Positions 16,989 to 24,071 of a DNA stretch of 64,000 nucleotides are shown one piece after another; within the stretch, counting starts at the first letter, position 1; every line of letters starts with the position of its first letter. Under the pieces are notes generated by a model that saw nothing but the letters and a program-made list of their open reading frames with translations, searched no databases and was not told where the DNA came from. A program made the position numbers and the translations under genes. Origin of the DNA: Streptomyces sp. DG2A-72 (lineage in GTDB: Bacteria; Actinomycetota; Actinomycetes; Streptomycetales; Streptomycetaceae); assembly GCF_030499575.1 (NCBI RefSeq), contig NZ_JASTLC010000001.1, forward strand, positions 5,604,001-5,668,000, given 5' to 3'.

Positions 16989-17689
16989 ACCGGCAGGCCC
17001 AGGCGGCCGTACTCTTCCTGCTCGGCGCGAGCCTGCTGCACGCGGGCCTGACCGATCTGTACCTGCGGTACGTCAAGGCGGGCCTGCGCCCGCTGGTGCT
17101 GCTGTCCGGCGCGGTGCTGATCGCGGCGGCGCTGGCGACGGTCTGGTACGAGCGGCGCAGGTCCGACGGACATGCCGGGCATCCCGAGCCCCGCGTCTCC
17201 TGGCTGCTCGCCCTCCCCGTCCTCGCCCTGATCCTGGTCGCGCCGCCGGCCCTCGGCTCGTACAGCGCGGTACGCACGGGGACGGCCCTGCAAGAGCCGT
17301 ACGGATTCACGAAGCTGCCGGAGAGCGGCCCACTGCGCCTGGCCCTCGCCGACTACGCGGGCCGTGCGGTCTACGACGACGGCCGCTCCCTCCGCGACCG
17401 GCAGCTGAAGATCACCGGGTTCGTCGCGCTGGACCGCGAAGGCACGCCCTACCTCGTCCGTATGACCCTCAACTGCTGTGCGGCGGACGCCCAGCCGGTC
17501 AAGGTCGGCCTGACCGGACACATCCCGCCGGTGCTCCAACCGGACACCTGGCTGGAGGTCACCGGCACCTACACCGCCCGCTGGACGCACGACCCTGTCA
17601 ACAACGGGCCGATCCCGTTCATCGAGGTCAGCGAGGCCCGTCCGGTGGCTCAGCCGCGGGATCCGTACGACGAGACATGGAACTCCTGA
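16985..17689 (+). CDS. TIGR03943 family permease partner protein
   Basis: A 234-aa protein with N-terminal membrane segments (about 7-25, 35-52 and 70-90) and a C-terminal soluble domain (about 115-225). That domain carries RMTLNCCAADAQPVKVGL, with the vicinal cysteines typical of the family. It always travels with the COG0701 permease and is presumed to be its subunit. It overlaps the permease stop (GTGA). Its last 62 nt run antisense over the end of the DUF2071 gene. Confidence 0.88.
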   Translation: MNRQAQAAVLFLLGASLLHAGLTDLYLRYVKAGLRPLVLLSGAVLIAAALATVWYERRRSDGHAGHPEPRVSWLLALPVLALILVAPPALGSYSAVRTGTALQEPYGFTKLPESGPLRLALADYAGRAVYDDGRSLRDRQLKITGFVALDREGTPYLVRMTLNCCAADAQPVKVGLTGHIPPVLQPDTWLEVTGTYTARWTHDPVNNGPIPFIEVSEARPVAQPRDPYDETWNS

Positions 17690-18413
17690 GCGGCCGCCCC
17701 AACCGGACGGGCACACCGGGGGCGTAGAGGACGCTGACGGGGGCGCCGACCGGGGAGGGCAGCCCCGCGGCGGCGATCAGGTCCTCCTGGCAGTGGATCA
17801 GCTCGGCGCGGTGGAGCGGCCAGCGGGGATGGTCGTTGGGGAGATAAGCGGCACCCGCGGAGAACTGGTTGTGCATTCCCCAGCGGGCGGTGAGGAAAAG
17901 CTCCAACTCGCTGGGCTCCTCTATCGGTTTACCGGCCCGCACGACGATACGGCTGTACGTGCCGCGCGGCCCGGGCCAGCGGCGGACGCTCTCGTACGAG
18001 ACGGTGTCGCCGTCCGCGCGCACGCTCATCCGGGACCAGAGATACGGCAGCCGGAAGCCGACGCGCCCCATCACCACCGGCAGCAGCCGCGAGGCGTCCA
18101 TCGACCGGAACACCACACCGCGCCGCCCGTCCGCGCCGACCGAGTACAGCCGCACGTTCGTCTCCGGGAACGACCCGAAGTACGGCACCCCCGGCAGCCG
18201 CAGCCACCCCACCTTGTCCATCCGGAACGCGACCAGCCCGACGTACGTCATCCCGTCGTACGTGTCGGGCACGGTGCCTGTCGGCAACAGCGGTGCCACC
18301 ACGTCCGGTTCGACGGCCCAGTGGATGAAGCAGAGGTCGAGCCAGTGCTGGGTGAGCAGCGGGTCGGGTATCGGGACGGGGGCGTCGGGGGTGACGGGGG
18401 TGGGATTCGGCAC
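17628..18413 (-). CDS. DUF2071 (YqjF-like) protein
   Basis: A 261-aa soluble protein of the YqjF/DUF2071 family (acetoacetate-decarboxylase-like fold). It shows the family start LLTQHWLDLCFIHWAVEPDV followed by VAPLLPTGTVPDTYDG, then YFGSFPETNVRLYSV, MDASRLLPVVMGRV, and the conserved ELELFLTARWGMHN. No enzymatic activity is established for the family. The Arg/Asp-rich C-terminus is encoded by DNA shared with the opposite-strand permease partner, an unusually long 62-nt tail-to-tail overlap. Confidence 0.88.
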   Translation of the reverse strand: MPNPTPVTPDAPVPIPDPLLTQHWLDLCFIHWAVEPDVVAPLLPTGTVPDTYDGMTYVGLVAFRMDKVGWLRLPGVPYFGSFPETNVRLYSVGADGRRGVVFRSMDASRLLPVVMGRVGFRLPYLWSRMSVRADGDTVSYESVRRWPGPRGTYSRIVVRAGKPIEEPSELELFLTARWGMHNQFSAGAAYLPNDHPRWPLHRAELIHCQEDLIAAAGLPSPVGAPVSVLYAPGVPVRLGRPLRSSMSRRTDPAAEPPDGPR

Positions 18414-18539
18414 GGGGCAAGGATGTCAGGGGAGTTGGCGGGGATGGTTGGGGGGCGTCGGCAGGGCTCTTCCGCCAGGGCGGACGTACTGAGTAGGAGT
18501 ACCCATGTGCGCCAGGACGCGGGCTGGCACGCTTCGGGC

Positions 18540-19454
18540 ATGACGCGTGACAGAGGGGCGCTGACGGCTCTGCATCTCCTCCTGGTCTGGGCGACGATGA
18601 CGGCCGCGGTGCCGGTGCTCGGCTTCGGGTTGGTGGTGACGGGCTGGAGTGGTGGGGCCGGCGTGGCTGTGCTGGTCTTCCTGTTGGCTGTGCCGCTGAC
18701 GGTGGGCCTGCTGGCCACGGCGGGCACACCGGCGCGGACCGTGGTGCCGTTGTGCGACTCCGCACCCGGGCGGCTCGGCTGGGCGGCCCTGGTCTTCGTC
18801 CTCGGGACGCTCGGCGTCCTGGCGGGCGTGGCCGCCTACGGTGGGGACGTCGACCTGGGGAGCGCCGGCACGCGAGTCGCGCTGACGGGGGTGCCGTACG
18901 CCGTTGCCGCGGCGTTCTTCGTGCCGGACCGGTGGGTGCGGCTGGGGGCGGTGGCCGCGCTGGCGGCCGGCGTGGTCTACGGGGGTTTTGTCGGCCCGGC
19001 GCAGGCGCAGGGGCGGCGGCACGCGGCGGAGGTGGCGCGGTACCGGGAGCATCCGGAGCTGCTGTACGTGATCGCTACGCCGCCCGGCATGCGTGCAGCC
19101 CGTGCCGTGGTCGGCCCTGCCTCCTTCAGCCTTGAGTACCACTCCGTTCGGCAGGACGGGTACGTGGGCCTGACGGTGCGCCGGCCGCTCACGCCGACAC
19201 CGCGATGCCCCGAGTTCATCGGGAAGGACGCGACCTGCACGGTGGACGTGCGCGGCGAGATGCGTACGATCCACAGCCTCCCCGGTGGCACCCGCGACAT
19301 CACCCTCACCCGCCGCCACCGCGACGCGGAGGTCGAGGTCACCAGCAAGTCCCTCGACGAACCCGGCCTGCGGCGTCTCCTGAACACCCTCCACCCGCTG
19401 ACGGACACGGAGCTGGAAAGGCTGATGCGGGAAAAGATCATCACCCAGGGCTGA
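18540..19454 (+). CDS. Membrane protein with C-terminal soluble domain, unknown family
   Basis: A 304-aa protein with four predicted TM helices: about residues 8-32, 36-60, 75-100 and 118-145, ending in VVYGGFVGPAQAQ. A hydrophilic, probably extracytoplasmic domain (about 150-304) follows, with one pair of cysteines (CPEF and ATCTV) that could form a disulfide. The ATG at 18540 is favoured because the longer open frame runs antisense over the DUF2071 gene. The segment just before it (CTGAGTAGGAGTACCC) looks promoter-like but I cannot assign it. No domain is recognised. Confidence 0.75.
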   Translation: MTRDRGALTALHLLLVWATMTAAVPVLGFGLVVTGWSGGAGVAVLVFLLAVPLTVGLLATAGTPARTVVPLCDSAPGRLGWAALVFVLGTLGVLAGVAAYGGDVDLGSAGTRVALTGVPYAVAAAFFVPDRWVRLGAVAALAAGVVYGGFVGPAQAQGRRHAAEVARYREHPELLYVIATPPGMRAARAVVGPASFSLEYHSVRQDGYVGLTVRRPLTPTPRCPEFIGKDATCTVDVRGEMRTIHSLPGGTRDITLTRRHRDAEVEVTSKSLDEPGLRRLLNTLHPLTDTELERLMREKIITQG

Positions 19455-19497
19455 AAGTCTGTTGAGACGCGGCCGTCCGTTGGGGAGGGTCTGGGGC

Positions 19498-20046
19498 ATG
19501 GAGTACTTCTGCTACCACCGCGACCGGCCCGGATCTGCTGCGCTGCGCCACGGGTTGCTGGAAGAGCACTGGTCGTACATGGACCGGTACGCGAAGGAGC
19601 TGATCGCGCGCGGCCCGACCTTCGCCGACGACGGCGAAACGCCCACCGGCAGCGTGCACATCGTCGACCTGCCGGATCCCGCCGCCGCCCGCGCGTTCGC
19701 CTTCGACGAGCCCAACTACCAGGCCGGCGTGTACCGGGACGTGCTGCTGCGCCGGTGGCACAACCTGCTGGGGCGCACCATGTGGGATTTCCCCGGTGGC
19801 CCGAGCGGTGGCAACCGGTACCTGGTGCTCGGCCTGGGCTCGGGGGCGGCCGTCGACACCGTCCCGCCGCCCGACCGGAACGAGTTGATCGCGTACGGGC
19901 CACTGCTCTCCGACGACGGCGCCGCCTGGCTCGGTACGGCAGTGCTGCTCAGGGCCCCGGATCCGGCCACGGCCCGCGCCGTCCTGGCTGCGGACCGGTA
20001 CGCGGATATCGAGGTCCACGACTGGGAGTTCGGCGGGCGGCGATGA
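19498..20046 (+). CDS. YciI-like (YCII domain) protein, duplicated
   Basis: A 182-aa protein made of two ferredoxin-like YCII-type halves. The first (residues 1-95) reads MEYFCYHRDRPGSAALRHGL, then HWSYMDRYAKELIARGPTF and SVHIVDLPDPAAARAF. The second (about 105-182) reads RYLVLGLG, ELIAYGPLLSDDG, TAVLLRAPDPATARAVL. YCII proteins have dehydrochlorinase-like folds with a conserved His/Asp pair, and most lack a known substrate. ATG 19498 follows a GGGGAGG ribosome site. The end of the gene abuts a decayed reductase on the other strand. Confidence 0.85.
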   Translation: MEYFCYHRDRPGSAALRHGLLEEHWSYMDRYAKELIARGPTFADDGETPTGSVHIVDLPDPAAARAFAFDEPNYQAGVYRDVLLRRWHNLLGRTMWDFPGGPSGGNRYLVLGLGSGAAVDTVPPPDRNELIAYGPLLSDDGAAWLGTAVLLRAPDPATARAVLAADRYADIEVHDWEFGGRR

Positions 20047-20091
20047 CCGTAGCGGCATTCCGGCCAGGGCGGCGCTCGCGGGCCGATGACT

Positions 20092-20330
20092 TTCCGCGGG
20101 GATGTCGCCGGACAGGATCGTGGTCGGGTTCCAGTCGGCCTTGGTCAGGCTGTGGGAGGCGACGTACTTCGGCAGACCGTTCAGGATGCGGGCGCCCGGA
20201 TGGTCGGTCGTCTTCGGCCAGTCTCGCGCGAAGTTCTCGTACGTACGACGTCCAAACAGGAACGCGTCCGCCTCGCCGAGCCAGGCGGTGGCGTGCACGT
20301 CTTCGAATCGACGGGACTTCCGGAGTACGG
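20092..20330 (-). pseudogene. Truncated dihydrofolate-reductase-like (RibD C-terminal) gene
   Basis: The minus strand encodes a clean middle piece of the bacterial dihydrofolate-reductase-like family: ADAFLFGRRTYENFARDWP, then HPGARILNGLPKYVASHSL and a segment resembling the ILSGD motif. The N-terminal cofactor-binding strand and start are missing (homology begins abruptly at about 20310). Homology also ends near 20092, so both ends have been lost. Sequence between 20047 and 20452 contains no other gene. Confidence 0.6.
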
Positions 20331-20452
20331 GACGTACGGGACGTAAGGGGCCGACCGAGCGACTGAACCTACAAGCTGAGCGGCGTGTCCGGGCAGGCGG
20401 GGCCGGCGGCTCGGAGCAGGGTGGTCGGCACTGTCATCGCCGAGGAGGAATC

Positions 20453-20596
20453 GTGAAGCGTCGTGTCCGCGCCGTCTTGGCCGTTGCCCTTGCCGGGCTG
20501 GTGCTGCTCGTGGCGCCGGCCGCGGCTCAGGACGGCTACGGCCATGTCGAGAGAAACGAATGGAACGTCCCCCTCACCGGCATCCGCCTGCTGTAG
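20453..20596 (+). CDS. Small secreted peptide (47 aa)
   Basis: A 47-aa product starting at GTG with an excellent AGGAGGAA ribosome site 4 nt upstream. Residues 1-24 form a compact signal peptide: KRRVR basic start, VLAVALAGLVLLVAP core, and AAAQ cleavage region. Only about 23 residues remain after it (DGYGHVERNEWNVPL and a short tail). This is too short for a folded enzyme, so it is a candidate secreted or surface peptide. The strong ribosome site and tidy signal peptide argue that it is real despite its size. Confidence 0.6.
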   Translation: MKRRVRAVLAVALAGLVLLVAPAAAQDGYGHVERNEWNVPLTGIRLL

Positions 20597-20653
20597 CGCC
20601 GCGGCCGTACTGCCTGGGATAGCGTCCCTCTCCGGACAGGTGAGAGGAACGGT

Positions 20654-21118
20654 GTGCAGGTTCAGGTGCGTGGGTGGGGTGCTCGCCGGTGGATCGCGGT
20701 CGGGGCGATCGCTTTCGGGTCGCTGTTCTTGGTCGTCGGGTTGATCCTGGCGGGAGTGTCGGTCTCGTTCCTGGCGGATGCCGAGCGTGCCCGGGGCACG
20801 GTGGTGTCGCTGGAGTGGCGGAACGACCACAACGGCGCAACCCGCGAGAAGCGGCAGAACGACAAGCCCACGGCGTACCCCGTGGTCGCGTTCACGTCGG
20901 CGGACGGCACGTCGAGGAAGTTCCGGGACTCCACGGGTTCCAATCCACCCTCGTACGAGGAGGGTGAGCGGGTCGAGGTGCTGTACCGCGCCGATTCCCC
21001 CGATGACGCGCGTATCAACGGGTTCGCCTCGCTGTGGCTGCTGCCGCTGATCTTCGGTGGGATCGGGCTGGTGTTCGCGGGGATCGGGACGGCCGTCGCG
21101 GTGGTGGGGCGGAGGTGA
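20654..21118 (+). CDS. DUF3592 domain membrane protein
   Basis: A 154-aa protein. TM1 is at about 14-38 (AVGAIAFGSLFLVVGLILAG) and a C-terminal TM at about 127-150 (LLPLIFGGIGLVFAGIGTAV). Between them is a small beta domain with the DUF3592 pattern: ARGTVVSLEWR, YPVVAFTSADGTSRKF, and YEEGERVEVLYRADSPDDAR. This domain appears in many bacterial membrane proteins without known function. The gene is convergent with doxX, with only 1 bp between the stops. Confidence 0.85.
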   Translation: MQVQVRGWGARRWIAVGAIAFGSLFLVVGLILAGVSVSFLADAERARGTVVSLEWRNDHNGATREKRQNDKPTAYPVVAFTSADGTSRKFRDSTGSNPPSYEEGERVEVLYRADSPDDARINGFASLWLLPLIFGGIGLVFAGIGTAVAVVGRR

Positions 21119-21119
21119 C

Positions 21120-21569
21120 CTACCCGAAGAGCCCCAGCGCCGCGTCCACCGACCACGACTGCCACCCCATCGCGAACAGCGTGACCAGCGAGATCAGCGC
21201 CATCATGAGGTTCTGCCCCTGCTCGGCCCAGTCGTGGATCATCAGGACGAGATAGATCAGGTTGAGCAGGAGGCCGGCGACCAGGGCGATCGGCGTGAGG
21301 AAGCCAGCGACGAGACCGAGGCCCAGGGCGAGTTCCGCGTACGCGACGACGTACGCCATGAGGCGCGGGCGGGGTCCGACGATGCGGTCGAAGCCCTGCC
21401 GGACGAAGGGCCACCGGTGTTCCGCCGCGATGCCGGCCGCCCATCTGATGCCGCCGCCCGCGAACCAGTCCCGCTTGTCCTTGTGCCGCCAGCTCTCCAG
21501 CCACCACAGGCCGAGGCCGACTCGGAGGACGGCGAGCCACTCGGCGCCGCTCAGCCAGATGCTCTGCAT
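21120..21569 (-). CDS. DoxX family membrane protein
   Basis: A 149-aa four-TM protein of the DoxX/TQO-small-subunit family. It shows the family's opening helix WLAVLRVGLGLWWLESWRHK, the middle helix YVVAYAELALGLGLVAGFLT, then ALVAGLLLNLIYLV and a final helix around LISLVTLFAMGWQSW. ATG 21569 is preceded by GGGGAGG, 5 nt upstream, which decides it over an upstream start. The gene faces away from the amidohydrolase gene across a region with an inverted repeat. Confidence 0.85.
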   Translation of the reverse strand: MQSIWLSGAEWLAVLRVGLGLWWLESWRHKDKRDWFAGGGIRWAAGIAAEHRWPFVRQGFDRIVGPRPRLMAYVVAYAELALGLGLVAGFLTPIALVAGLLLNLIYLVLMIHDWAEQGQNLMMALISLVTLFAMGWQSWSVDAALGLFG

Positions 21570-21647
21570 GTGGACCTCCCCGGGGTAGGGCGCCGGTTCC
21601 CGTGCCGCCATTCCCTTGCTGCCGTGAGAGGGCTGCCCTAACCTCTG

Positions 21648-21668
21648 AATCTGATGGATCGTCAGATT
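21648..21668. promoter_or_regulatory. Inverted repeat operator between doxX and amidohydrolase genes
   Basis: Arms AATCTGA (21648-21654) and TCAGATT (21662-21668) flank a 7-nt spacer TGGATCG; an outer CCCTAA...TTAGGG symmetry widens the dyad. It lies 11 nt before the amidohydrolase GTG. The spacing fits a TetR- or GntR-type dimer site. No regulator gene is adjacent, so the regulator is unknown. Confidence 0.5.
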
Positions 21669-21679
21669 AGGGGTACAGC

Positions 21680-22882
21680 GTGAGCGATACCAGGGATCTG
21701 CCCAAGGTCATCAGCGTGGACGATCACGTGATCGAGCCGGCGCACCTCTTCGAGACGTGGCTCCCGGCCAAGTACCGGGACAAGGGGCCGCAGCCCTTCA
21801 CCGCCGGTATCGGCGAGCTCGCCTACGTCGGCGGGAAGTACCGGTTCACCACGGATCCGGACGGTCAGATCACCGACTGGTGGGAGTACGAGGGCGAGTT
21901 GTTCCCGTACAAGCGCATCATCGCGGCCGTCGGCTTCTCCCGGGACGAGATGACGCTCGACGGGATCACACGGGAGCAGATGCGGCGGGGCTGCTGGGAT
22001 CCGAAGGCCCGGCTGGAGGACATGGACCTCAACCATGTCGAGGCCTCGCTCTGCTTCCCGACCTTCCCCCGCTTCTGCGGGCAGACCTTCGCCGAGGCCA
22101 AGGACAAGGAAGTCGGCCTCGCGTGCGTGCGCGCCTACAACGACTGGATGGTCGAGGAGTGGTGCGGGGACAGCGGCGGCCGGCTGATCCCGCTGTGCCT
22201 CATCCCCCTGTGGGACATCGAGCTGGCCGTCGCGGAGATCCACCGCAATGCCGCCCGGGGCGTCCGCGCCGTCACCTTCAGCGAGATCCCGACCTACCTC
22301 GGGCTGCCCTCCATCCACTCCGGCTACTGGGACCCCTTCTTCGCGGCCTGCGAGGAGACCGGGACGGTGGTCAACATGCACATCGGGTCGTCCTCGCAGA
22401 TGCCGGCCGCGTCACCCGACGCTCCCCCCGCCGTCCAGGCCTCCCTCAGCTTCAACAACGCCATGGCGTCGATGATGGACTTCCTGTTCAGCGGCGTGCT
22501 CGTGAAGTTCCCCCGGCTCAAACTCGCGTACAGCGAAGGGCAGATGGGCTGGATCCCGTACGCCCTCGAGCGCGCGGACGACGTGTGGGAGGAGCACCGG
22601 GCGTGGGGCGGCGTCAAGGACCTGATTCCGGAGCCGCCGTCGACGTACTACTACCGGCAGATCTTCTGCTGCTTCTTCCGTGACCGGCACGGCATCGAGG
22701 CCATCGAGACCGTCGGCGTGGACAACGCGACCTTCGAGACGGACTATCCGCACGTGGACTCGACCTGGCCGGAGACGAAGAAGGTGGCGGCCGAGCATGT
22801 GGCCGGCCTCTCCGACGAGGTGACGTACAAGCTGCTGCGGGGGAACGCCATTCGCATGCTGGAGCTGTCCTTCGACCAGTAG
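21680..22882 (+). CDS. Amidohydrolase 2 family (PF04909) protein
   Basis: A 400-aa TIM-barrel hydrolase or decarboxylase of the amidohydrolase-2 family. The N-terminal metal motif is VISVDDHVIEP (the DxH position is DDH). Further barrel motifs are PTFPRFCGQTFAEAKDKE, VRAYNDWMVEEWCG, and the metal histidine in VVNMHIGSSSQMP. The C-terminal aspartate lies in FETDYPHVDSTWPETKK. Relatives act on aromatic or polyketide-like carboxylates (ACMSD-like decarboxylation). It is followed after 46 bp by a ferredoxin gene, a pairing seen in cytochrome P450 or catabolic operons, but no P450 is present here. Confidence 0.88.
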   Translation: MSDTRDLPKVISVDDHVIEPAHLFETWLPAKYRDKGPQPFTAGIGELAYVGGKYRFTTDPDGQITDWWEYEGELFPYKRIIAAVGFSRDEMTLDGITREQMRRGCWDPKARLEDMDLNHVEASLCFPTFPRFCGQTFAEAKDKEVGLACVRAYNDWMVEEWCGDSGGRLIPLCLIPLWDIELAVAEIHRNAARGVRAVTFSEIPTYLGLPSIHSGYWDPFFAACEETGTVVNMHIGSSSQMPAASPDAPPAVQASLSFNNAMASMMDFLFSGVLVKFPRLKLAYSEGQMGWIPYALERADDVWEEHRAWGGVKDLIPEPPSTYYYRQIFCCFFRDRHGIEAIETVGVDNATFETDYPHVDSTWPETKKVAAEHVAGLSDEVTYKLLRGNAIRMLELSFDQ

Positions 22883-22928
22883 TGGCGGGCTCGGTTCACG
22901 GGGTCGTCCGGCGGGAACGGGAAGGGAC

Positions 22929-23117
22929 ATGAAGGTCTCCGTCGACCCCAACCGCTGTTACGGCTCCGGCGATTGCGTCTACCGGGTGCCGTCCGTCTTC
23001 ACCGTCGAGGACGGCTTCGGTGCCGTCATACCGGGCCGCGAGGACACCGGCGACGATCCGGAGGTCCGGGCGGCTGCCGAGGGGTGTCCGTCACAGGCCA
23101 TCGCCATCGCCGACTAG
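22929..23117 (+). CDS. [3Fe-4S] ferredoxin
   Basis: A 62-aa soluble ferredoxin of the small Streptomyces type that supplies electrons to cytochromes P450. Cluster ligands are visible in CYGSGDC (C-x5-C) and in the C-terminal CPSQAI motif. Spacing and size match single-cluster [3Fe-4S] proteins. The amidohydrolase upstream suggests a shared catabolic or modification role; the P450 partner must lie elsewhere. Confidence 0.9.
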   Translation: MKVSVDPNRCYGSGDCVYRVPSVFTVEDGFGAVIPGREDTGDDPEVRAAAEGCPSQAIAIAD

Positions 23118-23308
23118 GACCCCCGATCGTCGCCGAATCCGCCGCCCACGCCGTACGACAGAGCCCTGCACGTCTGCCCGCCCAACGCGTCGAGATCGGT
23201 GGCGGATTGCCGGGACGTGATCGCGTCATCGTGTTCACGAACGGGTGTGACGGGTTACAAGGTCACTAGGATGTGCGGGCCCGATGACACGGCGACGGAG
23301 GCGGGGGT

Positions 23309-23617
23309 ATGGCGCGCGACGAGCACGACGAGGACTGGCTCGACTTGGCCGATGCCATCGACGTGTTGCGAGAGCAACTCTCCGAGGCGCAGTTCCGCGG
23401 CCAGGGGTCCCAACTGCGCTTCGGGCTCGGCGAGATCACCGCGGAGTTCGAGGTCGAGCTGGTGCGGACGCGGAACGGCGGCGGGGCGCTGCGGTTCGGC
23501 GTCGTGGAGGCCAACGCCCGCGGTGAGCGCTCGGCACGGTCGACCCAGCGTGTGACCCTGCGCCTGAACCCGGAGCAGCGCGGGGGCGGGAGCGTGGCCG
23601 TGGGCGACGTCGAGTAG
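23309..23617 (+). CDS. Trypsin-co-occurring domain 2 (trypco2) protein
   Basis: A 102-aa protein matching the trypco2 pattern. A helix WLDLADAIDVLREQLSEAQF leads into beta strands LRFGLGEITAEFEVELVR and LRFGVVEANARG, and a terminal strand TQRVTLRLNPE. This domain is named for its association with trypsin-like proteases fused to STAND NTPases, which are predicted biological-conflict systems. Exactly such a gene begins 16 nt downstream, so the pair is one operon. Confidence 0.8.
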   Translation: MARDEHDEDWLDLADAIDVLREQLSEAQFRGQGSQLRFGLGEITAEFEVELVRTRNGGGALRFGVVEANARGERSARSTQRVTLRLNPEQRGGGSVAVGDVE

Positions 23618-23633
23618 CCGGGGCGACGGACCG

Positions 23634-24071
23634 ATGGAAGAGAAGCGGGTCGTCCAGGTTCGAGGTCAGAGTTTCGGCAGCGGCTATCTGATCGCGCCGC
23701 GGCTCGTCCTGACTGCCGCGCACCTGCTGCCGGCGTCCGAGGCGCCGGGGGAGATCACCGTGTCGTACCCGGATTCGGATGCGCGGTTCCCCGCCGTGGT
23801 GCGGTGGCGACAGCCCGACGAGAACGTGGACGGCGCCCTGCTGGAGATTCCGGCCGAGGTCCGGGACTGGGAGCCGCCCGAGACGCTGCGCGGCGCCTGG
23901 GCCGGCGCCGCAGCGCTGGGGTCGCTGCGTGACGAGTGGGGACCAATTGCAGGTCGCCGCCACGGGATTCCCACGGCAGCGGCGGCAGGAGGACGGCGAG
24001 GGACCGGAGAAGGTGGTCAGGCGCGGCCGGGAGACGCTGATCGGGCAGGTCCGGCCGCACGGTGGTGGTGA
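23634..24071 (+). pseudogene. N-terminal trypsin-like protease piece of a frameshifted effector
   Basis: Starts at ATG 23634 and reads as the first half of a trypsin-like serine protease: GSGYLIAPRLVLTAAHLLP with catalytic H30, and VDGALLEIPAEV with the probable catalytic Asp (D66). Homology in this frame stops near residue 95, after LRGAWAGAA. The natural continuation (RWGRCVTSGDQLQVAATGF and the catalytic Ser motif) is in the next frame, while this frame runs on without homology to a TGA at 24071. The break lies at about 23905-23925 in a GGCGCCGCAGCGCTGGGG tract. Loss of one base there would restore a protein of about 1,327 aa. It may be a real mutation, a sequencing error or recoding. Confidence 0.7.

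Noticed and set aside
20320..20350. Short tandem GTACGGGAC repeat
   Set aside because: Only two full units in the edge of a pseudogene; too little to interpret.
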